Origin: Nautilus pompilius
Lineage: Eukaryota; Mollusca; Cephalopoda; Nautilida; Nautilidae
Length of the DNA stretch: 64,000 nt
Assembly: GCA_018389105.1 (NCBI GenBank)
Contig: JACATO010001531.1
Coordinates: 62,001-126,000, forward strand
Direction: 5' to 3'
Positions 12,721 through 23,700 of this stretch are shown here, piece after piece (the first letter of the stretch is position 1; each line of letters starts with the position of its first letter). A program made the translations under genes and the position numbers. The notes beneath the pieces were generated by a model. That model was not told where the DNA came from and did no database searches. It worked only from the letters and a program-made list of their open reading frames with translations.

Positions 12721-13246
12721 ATACATCATTCTTGCCCATCCTCTTTGTTGCTTGTTTGGAGGCTTAGCAAACCTACGTTTTGGTTGGGTTACAAAAGGTA
12801 ATTGGTTAAGTCGGGGGGGTCTCAAACTTCGTGATAATGCGACAGGCATTGATTTCACTAGCTGAGAGATAGACAAATCACATTTGCCTTTCTGTATTAA
12901 ACCCAACATATTTGTGAAGAAAAAAATTATTGACACGTGCATCAGATTAAAAACACGCGCACTTAAAGCTGTCAGTATTTAAAGAGAAGAATGAGCTTTG
13001 CACTGCTTAGTTTTTCAAACTTAGGCTCTTGTGATTGGTATTTGCTCTTTATAATGGCAGCTGCTGAAAACCCTAATTCACATAGTGGGATGTGAAAGAA
13101 ATCAGTATTTCCATAGCTTTCTTGCTTAATTCTCTATATTCAGCCTGCGCACTAATCCTAAATTCAGGAAAAGGGCATTGTCAATAATTTGATTTTCAGA
13201 GAGATGTCAGTGAATACAAATCTTTACATCTCCCCTAATTCGTGTG

Positions 13247-14340
13247 TCACTGCTCAATAAATTGTTTTAAACTAAGAAATATGTGCACAATTTCACTTTC
13301 CTTTCTCCTCTGCCACAGTTCCAGCTTTTTTATAAATGATTTTAATTTTTCGCTGAGCTGAAGAATATTACTGTCACTGCTTTGCAGTGAACTTAAATAT
13401 CTCAACTTCATGATATGATCGCTCTTGCTAAACCTGTAAGCACTGCCGTGATTTACCTTAGTTAAGTACTGGTAAAGTTCATTTCTCAGTTTGAACAACC
13501 GTGTTAAAACATTCCCCTGAGACAGCCATCTTGATTCACAGTAAAGAAGTAATGTTCTGCACCCATCTCTTCACATAATGTGTCCACACAGCACAAGGAA
13601 ATTTTTGCCAAATTAAAGCTTGAAGTCTTCCATATTGAAGAGGCCTTCAGCTTTGCTTGTCCCTGTAATTTTTTTTACAGAAGAGTAAATCCTTTCATTT
13701 TATCCACATCAATAAATAAGTTATTAAATGAGCATCATCTCATCTATCTGAATGGCAAGTGGTTTGTTACTTATCTTTTCAACTAGTTGATCATTTAATT
13801 CCTTTGCTAAATCTGCGATTCGACTGAACAGTCATTGGACAATGGAATGCTTAAAGAATTGTCTTGCGCTAAACTCTCCCAACATAGTAATAGCCATTTC
13901 TCTAGCTGCCTGAAGAATTAAATTTTTTCCAATTGTGTGGGGCTTTTTGCATTGCAATTCTGTATGAAACTTGATAAGAGGCAAGAAGAGCTTTTGAAGG
14001 AACCTTACTATATTTAAATAGACTTTTTGCAGCTTAATTTCATTGCATTTATAAACAAAATAATCACAAGGTTTGTTTACTACGTCTGTATGACTTGTTT
14101 CTAGATGCTGTTTTAAATTTCTTGATTTCATATTCTGCAGAAATAGTTCTCTGAAAAATTATGCACTGAGGTCATTCCTCATCACCAATACAAACACTTG
14201 TGAATTCAAGATATAGATAACTTTCATAATACTTTCTTGTTTTAGGCTTTCTCTTGGACTACTGGCAGTCGCATCATCAACTTTTCTCTTAACATCTGTC
14301 AAAAAATTTTCTGTTTTAGGACAATGTTTAAATAAATGAT
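13247..14340 (-). pseudogene. hAT transposase relic, ZBED5/FAM200-like
   Basis: Read on the - strand, a decayed BED zinc finger comes first (KYYESYLYLEFTSVCIGDEE near 14240, then NLKQHLETSHTD). KPHTIGKNLILQAAREM and an RNase H-like start (LVEKISNK..AIQIDE) follow. The last part, FKLRNELYQYL ... LSEKLKSFIKKLELWQRRKE, ends at 13247. The order and motifs match hAT-derived ZBED5-type proteins. The reading frame is broken several times and the dimerisation region at the C-terminus is missing. It is inactive. Confidence 0.75.
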
Positions 14341-14599
14341 AAATCTACAAAAAAAAACTGAATATCAACTTTAAAGACTGAAAAATTCGCTGAACTCCAT
14401 GCAGTTAGCCAAACTATGATAAGAGACTATAGTCTTTATTTATAGAAAAAACAGGTGGAAAACCTGTATATGCAGTAAGTGTGCACTGTAATCAATTGGA
14501 CCATAACTGCATAGACTTCTATTAAAATACTCACCCATCATAGAATGGGTGTTGCTCGTTAAATGAAAGTTCTGAAGCCAGACGCTTTAATTATTGTTG

Positions 14600-15070
14600 A
14601 ATTGGCAAAGTGTATCCAAGAAATTAATTAATAGGCTGCTGTTTGCATAATGTCATCTAAAAGAATACTTGTCCAAATGACTTTGGAGTAGCTCTTCAGT
14701 TTTTCCATGCTTATTGTGCAAAATTAGCTTTTTAACATGATTCCACACACTCGATCCTGTGTGTGAGCAGGCCTGATTTGATCCACAAAATTCTTCAGTC
14801 TTCCATATGCACTCCATATTGGTGAGCCTATTTCTACATTGTAGAAAATAATCAGCATAAGTGTTTCCATGTCTTTTTGTATGTAGAATAAATGTACAAA
14901 TCTGGTCTCTGCACTAATTAAACCAAAAATCCATGCACTGAGCATTCTATCACCATAATTTCGCCTTTTAGAAATCTTCCTCAATTCCCTTTGCATTTTC
15001 TTCACATTAAGGTTTCATCTATCTTGACTTTCCATTTTTGGCTCAGCTTGTATTATTTTGAACATGTTCT
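14600..15070 (-). pseudogene. Merlin/IS1016-type (ISXO2-like) transposase relic
   Basis: The - strand holds VKIDET (around the first catalytic D), then RRNYGDRMLSAWIFGLI, ETLMLIIFYNVEIGSPIW and FVDQIRPAHTQ. HNKHGKTEELLQSHLDKYSF follows in another frame. The series follows the ISXO2-like DDE core: DE..., R-LL..WVFG, ETLLPII, GS.I.SD.W.AY, FVD...AHTQ. The second D is lost (SPIWSAY in place of a SD-W-AY pattern) and the final acidic residue is not seen. Terminal repeats were not found. Confidence 0.65.
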
Positions 15071-16683
15071 CTAAAAAAAAAAATTGGTCCAGCCGATGAT
15101 TGTTTTCTCAATCTTTATACACATTTCATGCATTCATTTTGCTGGGGGTTTTTTAGCTAGCCACAGGGATAACAATTCAAACAAAGTTTTTTCTGTACTT
15201 TTTTGCCAAATATAGCTTTCTGCCTTGCTTATGAAGCATTTACATATTGTTGAATAGTTGCTTTTTTGTTTTCTGTATCATAATTCTAACCAGCCTAGCC
15301 CCCAAATATAGGATTATCTGTATAATATGAATTAAATGTGATGAAAGCGAAACTAACAACAATTCATAATTACAACTAAAATTGTTTTTGATTCCCATCA
15401 ACTGTGACAGGCCATAAGCTAGTATTTTAAATAAATCTTCAGAACTTTGTCTCCCCCCCTTTAGAGTTGCTCACAACCCCACCCCAAGACAAGTTTGCAG
15501 CCTTCTGAGGCTGTAATTAGTGATATGTAATTTATTCTGTGCTTGCTAAATAAAATTGCCACTCATTCTGTGGTACAGACTGAATTATTAATAAGTGCCC
15601 AGTGTAATTTGTTACTTGACAATACTCAGCTTCATAAATGCTAATTGGATTTATGTCAAATTAAAAGTTTATATTTTTCACTCATAGCCTCACTTCTATG
15701 CAAAATTTCATCCATTGTGAATGTGCTTAAAAAATTATGCAACCCTTTAAAAATGTAACCTATTTTTAAAGCATTGTTTTCAATGTATTAATCTTTCACC
15801 CAAATATAGTTTATGCTTGTGAAATACAATAAATTATTTGTCTAATATATAGAATTGATACACCTGCAAATAAAGAGAGATTGTAAGTATTTTTTTAATT
15901 TTTACGCTGCTAACCAGAATACCCTTAAGAGCCCAGTTTTAGAATAAATATAACGATTTTTTTTTACCCTTTGGACGAATGAAATTATTTATGGGAAACA
16001 CTTATTTGCCATATGACAGGTTTATTGGTTTTGGGTCTTTTTTTTGGTTGGTTGTTTTTAAGGATAAATTATTTGCATATTTTGAATTTACAAACAGGTG
16101 CTGAATTAAAGTTCCTTTTGAACAAATAACCAACTCAATTAATATTACTTAAAACTTTGGTGTACTTCAGTAACATGAACAGAGAAATATTTTAACTAAA
16201 GCATCATTCAGAATTCCCTTTAGTTGCCCATACCTCAAACTTGGGAGTATCTTAATACACTGGTAGTTTCATGCTTTGTGTTTAAATTTTAGAAACTCTG
16301 ATCTTCATTGCAGCCACATTCTATTCCTCCCAACAATAAAATTTTCAAGAATTAAGATCTAATTTTAGAAAATGAATGCATAAAACATCTGCACTACAAA
16401 TATTTCCTAATATACTGTTGCTAGATTTTAGCTTTTGTATGCTTGTTTCCCCCTTCAAACAAAGTTGTTTGATTCCTTTCTGTTAATCTTTTATAGTCTA
16501 TATGCCTTTGTCTTTGAATGCTAGATTTAACATGTATTAAACATTTTAGTTTTTCTTTCTGAATATTATAATTCTGTTCTGTTCTACTTTTGTTTTAACA
16601 GCTTTCTAGCAGAGCTTTAGATTTGGTACAATCTTCATTAATATCATGCCATCCAGGGATATATCCTGTGTTTTCCCTCTAGT
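15071..16683. other. AT-rich DNA, nothing recognised
   Basis: Only short ORFs without family resemblance are present, with scattered poly-T and poly-A runs. A C-rich patch near 15450-15485 has no clear identity. Confidence 0.5.
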
Positions 16684-16850
16684 TCAGGCATGTCAAACTG
16701 AGGGTACCCCGAGGGCCACATGGGTCACGTGTGTTGTCATGGGGGCCACACACGACAACCAATTGCGCACATTACAACTAATTGAAGTCATTTAATAAAA
16801 TTTATTGCAGAATATTTTTGTTGCAAATTAGTATCCTTTGTGCGGGGCAC
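16684..16850. repeat. hAT-like terminal sequence
   Basis: CAGGCATGTCAAACTGAGGG followed by ACCCCGAGGGCCACATGGG resembles the common hAT end CAGGGGTGTCAAACTC ... GAGGGCCACA. A weakly similar sequence read from the other strand lies near 19835-19860 (CAGGTTGAGAATCCC, GGGGCCAAATGTG). A hAT element split by the LINE and SINE is therefore possible but unproven. Confidence 0.35.
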
Positions 16851-16852
16851 AG

Positions 16853-18769
16853 GTGTTGTTGTTGTTGTAGAGACATAGCGCCTGAGAGTATCCTTAAAGG
16901 GACTTCTTGGCTAGCGCTATCACCTCCGCTGGCTGCAAGACAAGTGCCCTGAGTGGCGGAGGGAGATAAGACCGGGGCACCGCTGTAGCCAGTGGGACAC
17001 CGTTTGAGGCTCCTCTCCGCAGGTGGGGTCGGCTGATTGGTTGACTCTGTGTTGATATGCCTGAAGACGAGGGCAGTGACCAGACCAGAGCCGGCTCAGT
17101 AGCACTGCATCCCGCCGGTTGGTCGTCACGTTGCTGTCAGTCATCCAATTGTAGAGTAGACTTCAGCCGATAAGCAGTTAATGGGTGGTGGGTCCGGGAT
17201 GAGGTGTTGGAGGGCAACCTTGGCGGACTGGTAGTCGGTAGGTCTGGTTGGGAGGTAGCAGACTTGGCAGCAGCATCAACCCATTCATTGCTGGGTATAC
17301 CGCAGTGTCCGGGGATCCACATGATGTGGGTGGGGAAGCAGCATTGGGAGAGGGTTAGAGAGCGGCTGTCGGTGCAAATAATGGCAGGCTAGGCGGGACC
17401 GTCAGAGAGAAGCCATAGCATAGCGAGTCAGAGAGCTGCTTTCTCTTCACAAAAGGAAGACGTGAAGGGGGCTCCTTTTTCAGATCTGGAGAGAATGAGG
17501 GAGGGATGGGCTGGGTCTCCGCTTGTGACGACCATTGAGGCATCCCCGTTGAGTTGGCCATTGGAGGCAGAGCCGTCCGTGTAGATGGTAAGGTTGGATG
17601 ATGATTGGCGGATAGCCACGAGAGCTGCCTCGCAAAGGGAGGCGGAGGTAGGAGAGGAAGGTGGATTCGTGAGAGATGGGGAAATACGCCAATGAGTAGG
17701 TCCATAATCCCATGGGCAGTGTATGGGGTTGGGTAGTGGGGCTCGGATGAAGAAATTTTCAGGGAGGGACGAGGCAATCGCTTGGGATGAGGAGCGCCAG
17801 CTTGGCCGGTGAAGTCTGTGAGGGCAGTTGGATGCAAGGGTTTGAAATCGAGGGTGCTCAGGAGCTAGACGTGCAGCTTTTTCGGCAGAGGTTGCAATTA
17901 GGATTTTAGAGGTGGTGTGGTAGCTGCGGGTGCCGGCCTCTAGGCAAAGGGCATCTAAGGGAGTAGACCGCAATTGCCCAGTGATTATTCGAAGGGCCTT
18001 GTTCTGAGCGCGGTCCAGTTGGTAAGCGGAAAGCCAGGGTTGCCATGCTGGGGCTGCATAGTTGAGAAGTGACAGTTGGAGGGAGCGGTAAACCTTGCGG
18101 AGACTTTTTTTTGCCAGCCCCAAGTTTGAGATTTTAGGGAGGCCAGGATGCGGCAATGAGCCGCTACCTTGCTGGTAACTGCCTCTGTGTGGGGACCGAA
18201 GGAGAGGCTCCGATCTTGGATGACACCTAGAAATTTTGGAGTAGGGTTGTGTCGGAGAGATGAGTTGCCAAGGGTTATTGTCGATGACCAATTGGCTTCG
18301 TGTGTGTCGGTGGAAAAGAAGCAGACTTCCGATTTCTCAGTGTTCAGGACCAACTTTTTCCTACGGCTCCATTCTGAGACCACTGTGACGGCCTCTTGGA
18401 CCGCCTTCTCAGCTTGCTCCCTGATAGGGTGACTGCTGAGGATGGCCACGTCATCAGCGTACATGGCAATATCAACCCTGGAAGGTAGCACCTTGTGGAG
18501 GTCATTGATGTAAAGAAGGAACAGCAGGGGGGCGAGGACAGCCTTGGGGGAATCCCCGTTGGAGGGCAAGGAACTGTCCTAATTGCCCATTTATCTGGAC
18601 CTGGGCCCGCCGGTTGGACAGGAAGTTGAAAATCCAGCAGCCCATCTTTCTCGGTAAGCCCGTAGACAATGAAGTGAAAATGAGCTCTCACCAGACTTTG
18701 TCATAGGCTTTGTAGTAGTCCAGAAGGGCGAGGACACTCCGATGGGGCTTTTTCGCCTGAAAGCCGTTT
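16853..18769 (-). mobile_element. 5'-truncated non-LTR retrotransposon (I/Ingi-like)
   Basis: A GC- and CpG-rich block stands out sharply from AT-rich flanks. On the - strand it reads from the middle of a reverse transcriptase (GFQAKKPHRSVLALL then AYDKVW, motif A) through YADDVAIL (motif C) and the thumb (LSLLNYAAPAWQPW, RAQNKALRIITGQLRSTPLDA). An RNase H domain follows (IYTDGSA, CTDSRSL, then WIPGHCGIPSNEWVD). A C-terminal tail begins NRRDAVLLSRLWSGHCPRLQ and contains SHWLQRCPG. RNase H after RT points to the I superfamily. The 3' end carries a short (CAA)n run at 16853-16869, consistent with a LINE tail. The 5' end stops abruptly at 18769. Confidence 0.88.
16920..18769 (-). pseudogene. LINE reverse transcriptase/RNase H ORF, broken
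   Basis: The coding region is spread over at least four frames: 18769-18570, 18569-17985 (RT palm), 18291-17428 (thumb to RNase H, the longest at 287 codons) and 17322-16920 (RNase H end and tail). A stop follows AYDKVW. Catalytic residues remain visible: D of AYDKVW, the DD of YADD, and D, D, H and D of the RNase H motifs. The endonuclease and first ORF are absent because of 5' truncation. It cannot make a working protein. Confidence 0.85.
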
Positions 18770-19104
18770 CATTTACCAAAAAAAAATAAGCTGTAGTTTT
18801 CACAATGTGTAATTTAATCTGAATAGTAGTATTTTTTATTTACTTATAAATATTATGCTTAATTTCTGTTAATTTGGATATGGCAATAGCTATTGCTTGT
18901 TGAATATGACTTGTACATGTCAGCTTAAGTTTGTTTTAATCACCTTTTTCCCTTCACTTAGAAGTAAATTTTTAAAATATTTATTATTATCAACCAAATT
19001 GTAATTAAGTTACCTACCTACAAATTATTTAGTGCTTCATTGCAATATTTTTTCTTTTATTGCCTTTTAACCTATGTCACCCCTTGTTTCAGTTTCCTAA
19101 ATTG

Positions 19105-19480
19105 CCAGGCAGTGTGGCTCAGTGGTGTGTGTGGCTGGGTTCAATTCCTACTGCTGCCACATTACCTTGCTCAAGGGTCACAACACTTTACTGGCATTGC
19201 TCTAGTTGCTGCTGGAGAGGGGGATGCTCTATAACCATGACGGGGGGGGGCATGGGTGGCCATTGTGGGTCTGGGCCTGCCCTCAATGTAACCACCTCAT
19301 TTTATGCACAAGTGCCCAAGTTGGCCTAGAGCTGAGCTGGCTAGCATGCATCTGGCTCAAGTCACTGTCACCAATGGGAGCACAGTTGGAGTTCTGTCAC
19401 CAGTGTTATTGTCTGTTTACTATCAGTGAAGGAGAGGGGGCTGTGATGTAACCGAGAGTGCCTGCCATGGGAGATAATGG
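19105..19480 (+). mobile_element. tRNA-derived SINE
   Basis: TGGCTCAGTGG at 19115-19125 matches the Pol III A box and GGTTCAATTCC at 19138-19148 matches the B box. Their spacing is about 20 bases shorter than in a tRNA, so the anticodon region seems deleted. The body that follows, with TTGCTCAAGGGTCACAACAC, is of a kind seen in many animal SINEs. The 3' limit is estimated from composition. No real tRNA fold is left. Confidence 0.55.
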
Positions 19481-20433
19481 CTTGTTACCTTGAAAAAGTG
19501 GAAAATTCCATAATCCCAGGTGGTTCTGGGTGACACTAAAATACACGAATTTACTCAGTCATTTTTGTGCTTTGTTGTTGGTGTGAATATTACTTTGAAA
19601 ATGTCAGAAAAGCCTGCAAATACCCCTATGGTACCAGTAGGCCTACCATAGTGATAGCTTGTACATTTAGTCATCAGAAATGTAATCTTTTTCTTATGGT
19701 TTTATGCACAAAATGATTTTAAAATATTGCATAAAACTACTTATAGGCCATATGCCCAGTGGGTTAGCTACCAAATTATGCCAGTATATATATATTCTAA
19801 AATCTTAAAAATTCCAGACTCTGAAACACATTTGGCCCCAAGGGATTCTCAACCTGCCGTGATATAGTTTAATAAATTTTCTTCTGGTTGTAAATCAAGC
19901 AGTTTTGCTCATATCTAAAATCTTTATTTGAATAAAAAAAAAAAAAATTAAGTATTTAATTGCAGTGTAGAAATCCCACATCACGTGTGCCTTAAAGCAC
20001 TCTTCTATTTTGTATATTGTGCACCTCTATTTTCAACCAAAAAATTAATTGAGCATACACTCAAATGCTTATAAGGGATATTGTAAGAAAAGATTTTCAG
20101 TGTAGACATTGAGCTTATGATATGGATTAATAAATAAAGAGCACATTGTGGGGTTGTTTTTTTTTCTTCCAATCAAAGTTTCCCCAATTTACAACTGGGA
20201 ATGCATATACTTTTCATGACAGTGAATAGAAAATTCAAGTAAACTGATCATGGAGGAGAGAAAGACTCTAACAATGTTGTGGAATTTGGATTTTTATGAA
20301 AATATGACAACTAGGAAGAAAAGTGAAAGAAAAACATTTTGCTTCTCTCTTCAAAAAATGACATCTATCATTAAATAAAATTCTCAGACACTGATATTAA
20401 GTTGAATTTTACTGTTATCTGCATTCTTCCAAA
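19481..20433. other. Convergent 3' flank, nothing recognised
   Basis: AT-rich DNA lies downstream of the SMNDC1 stop codon. It contains a poly-A run at 19935 and no coding signal on either strand. Confidence 0.5.
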
Positions 20434-20439
20434 TTTATT
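20434..20439 (-). terminator. Candidate poly(A) signal of SMNDC1
   Basis: TTTATT on the + strand is AATAAA on the - strand, about 195 bases after the SMNDC1 stop. This gives a short 3' UTR. It is the first such hexamer I noticed in the right direction. Confidence 0.45.
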
Positions 20440-20634
20440 TACTGTTTAGTTTCAGTGGCAGCAAACCACAGAGATCAGAGGCATTTGTTTCTTGCAAATG
20501 AAGCTTATTAATGGCTATGGACTCAAAGAATCTCACTCATACCAGTCCTATATACAAAATAAGTTCTTTTATCACTGGGTGGGTGGTTTAGCTGATGAGA
20601 AAACGCAAGCATGACAGGTTGTTGAAGTCCTGCC

Positions 20635-20781
20635 TTATTTCTTCCATTTTTCCTGTGGGTGGTACTCCGTCATGGGCTTCCCACCAATACCGCACGTCCC
20701 AATACCAACACGCCCATTGATGTTATCTGGTGAGGCAAAAATACTCCTCTTGACACGGCCTTTGTTTGTTCTGGAAAATGT
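20635..20781 (-). CDS. SMNDC1 exon 7 (C-terminus)
   Basis: The exon encodes residues 193-240: TFSRTNKGRVKRSIFASPDN, INGRVGIGTCGIGGKPMTEY, HPQEKWKK, then TAA at 20637-20635. It follows a CTTATTTTTCAG acceptor. VKRSIFASP and GTCGI-KPMT are hallmark SPF30 sequences. Confidence 0.95.
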   Translation of the reverse strand, partial: TFSRTNKGRVKRSIFASPDNINGRVGIGTCGIGGKPMTEYHPQEKWKK

Positions 20782-23700
20782 CTGAAAAATAAGTTTTAAA
20801 AAATATGTAAAAGTAAATACAAAACAAGCTTTCAAATGATAATTATAAATCTTTTAAAATTTACAAAATGAATTTAACGTAGTTTGCTCAGAGAAATAGA
20901 AAAACAAATTGATTAGAAAGTTTTACTTTAACCAGTAGAAAACATTAAAAATGCATAATTCCATGTACTGCCTAATATTTAACAAATCATTTTCCTTGAA
21001 TATTACATAATTGAAATTTTTTCAATTAAACAGCTACATGAAATGAGTAAACAAGAACTGTAAACCACAAGATTATTGAAATTGCTTTTATACTTAGACA
21101 TTTACAATAAAACCACTTAGGCTAAAACAGCAGTTCTCAACCTTGCATTGTGACCCATTTTACTCTAAGCCAAACATCTGCAACCCCAAGACCCAGTATA
21201 TCTCTTCACTCAATAATTCTAAACTTGTAGTAACTAATAATGAATTAAGAATAAAGTACATCTATTGATGTCTAGTGAAAACTTTATTTGAGCAACGAAG
21301 CATTAATTCAAACTCACATCATCAAAATTGCTATTGATGGATGAGATTTTAGTCAGTAGGAAGGCTCTATTTGCTTTTGTTCCAATAGTTGAATCCTTGG
21401 AGTGTTACAAGTGCACAACAAATGTAATTTTAAGGAACTCATCAACTTCAAAACTTATCAGCAAAGTCAGTAAACTTGAAAATATTTCTTGTAGATTTGA
21501 GGAGAGTCTCTTTATAACTAACATTTCAAACTGTTGGAAGCCACAGTTCCATCAGTACAAACTCCGCACACATTTCCCCACTCAATACTGTGCTGTGTTT
21601 CAGTTTGAATTTTAATTCAGCCAACAAAATTTCATTGCAAACAACTCAGAAACTTTCTAATGCCAGATAATTCCATAGTTAAAATAATTTTCAGTATATT
21701 TTCTTTTCCATGAAGTTTGATTAGCCATTCTTGTTACATAATGCACAGTTAGTGATTCATTATTTGGTTGTGTTTGCAAGATTACTGAAGTTCTTTGATC
21801 AGCAATTAATTCAGTTAAAACAATAAGATGTCTGTTTGATTGCAGGAGAAAAGAATACACTGATAAATAAGTGAAAGAATAGCAAATTGAAATGATATAA
21901 ATAATTTGTACAAATACTGAGTAAAGAACCGTAGCACAAATAAAACAATTTTAATGCATTTGTTGACGGCGAGAGATTTCTATGTATCATTGCCACCAGC
22001 AATAGACCATGTTTTCTGCATATACAATTCAGTTTGAGTCCATGATCCACAGGCTGAGAACCACTGTTCTAAAAGTAAACAAAATAAAAGGCAAGTACAA
22101 TTGGAAGAACAAAAATTAAGAAATTTTTTAGTATAAAAAAGTAATAGCAATTCCACTTACAGTACCACTGACCTTTGCATTGAATTCTAACCATTTATTC
22201 TTTTCAGTTTCTCGTTCCTCTTCCAACTGTTTCATCCGCTGAGCTTTTTTCAATGCTTTTTTTCTCTTTTTCTCTCTCTCCTGTGCCAACATATCTTTTC
22301 TGTAAAACAAAATGTATTGTAAGAATTACAAATATAACAGCAGAATAAATCTCAACTATTATAATTCAAATGTTAAAAAAAATTATCTACTTAGCAGTAA
22401 TTAGTTCGCTCAACATATTGGATATAATAGATACATGGGCATTTATTGGAATTCAAAGACATTTAGAAATTGAAGCCAAAATACTCAATCTGCAGAAAAT
22501 GAAACCTAAACCTTCCTACAATCAGCAACAGTCAATGTACTGCTGTGTAGTAACTAAACTATATGAGAACGTGTCCAAATTACTGAAGCAATTTTACTCA
22601 GTTGCTTTGTCAGGGATGCAGAGATAAAAAAAAATATCAAACATTACAAAAGTGAAATGTCCTAGAAATTTTCTCTTTCCCTTTACCTGGGAAAAGGAAA
22701 AATAAAGAAAATGAAAAAACAATGGGACAAATCAAATGCACTCGTTTTTATACATTTATCATGAGATCTATTTGGTTGTTACAAAAGTTGTATCAGTTTT
22801 TTTACTGCAACAATGAGACTTCAAGTTGTTGCTGAATGTTAAATTTATTAATCAAAGTTAGTTTTATCACAATCAATACACTTCTGCCAACAAGTTACAA
22901 GCACATCTATATCATTTTGAAAAAAATCTGGATTTCTGGAGTCAATAAACTGTTGGAAGGCAGTCTCAATTGCTGTTTGGCTGGAAAAGAATTTCATACA
23001 AAGGAAGTTGTCAAGTTGTTTGAAAAGGTGGTAGTCTGTGGAATAAGGGTCTGGTGAATAGGTTTGGTGAGGGAGAACTTTGTACACCAATGTGTTCAGT
23101 TTCTGAAGTCTCACCTTTGCAACATGACAAGGAGCATTGTCGTGGAGCAGGATTGGGCCTCTTCGATTCACCAATGCCAGCTGTTGTTGGAAGAGTTACT
23201 GATGAACGTTTGATTCATGACAGTACCTTAGTTAGCTATGATGGTTTCACCAAGTTACAAGTCATAGTGCATGACACCAATTGCAGTCCACCAAACTGAC
23301 CTTAACCTTCTTTGCGTCGAGGCTATGTTTCGGAATGTGTTGAGCCATCTTGATCATTTGTGATTGTCATAAAGGATCCATTTTTCATCACATTTAATGA
23401 TTCGATCAAGAAATGGGTCGTTTTTGTTTCTTATGACAAGCAAAGAGCAGATCTCCAATCGAAAATTTTGTCGTCGTTCATTCAACTTGTGAGGCACCAA
23501 CTTGTTGAGCTTTTTCACCTGGCCGATCGTGTCAAGATACCGGGAAACAGTTGCAGTGCTTGCCTCAAGCTCTCCAGCAATTTCTCTCTTTATTTTTCTT
23601 GGAATGGCTTCAAATGAGGCATTCAGACAGTTGCCATCGCAGTTGGAAGGATGTCTGCTACATTCCTTATCTTTGAGGCTCTCATCTCCTGACTGAAACT

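Noticed and set aside
12644..12942. Two overlapping ORFs next to the CpG island (+ and -)
   Set aside because: They mirror each other over the same sequence and show no family resemblance or splice context.
17355..17837. 160-codon proline-rich - strand ORF inside the LINE
   Set aside because: It overlaps the RNase H-coding frame of the LINE. It is an alternative frame of that GC-rich sequence.
18169..18432. + strand ORF inside the LINE
   Set aside because: It is antisense to the reverse transcriptase frame, which carries the YADD motif.
19040..19451. Three overlapping + strand ORFs at the SINE
   Set aside because: They come from SINE sequence with Pol III boxes and have no protein family resemblance.
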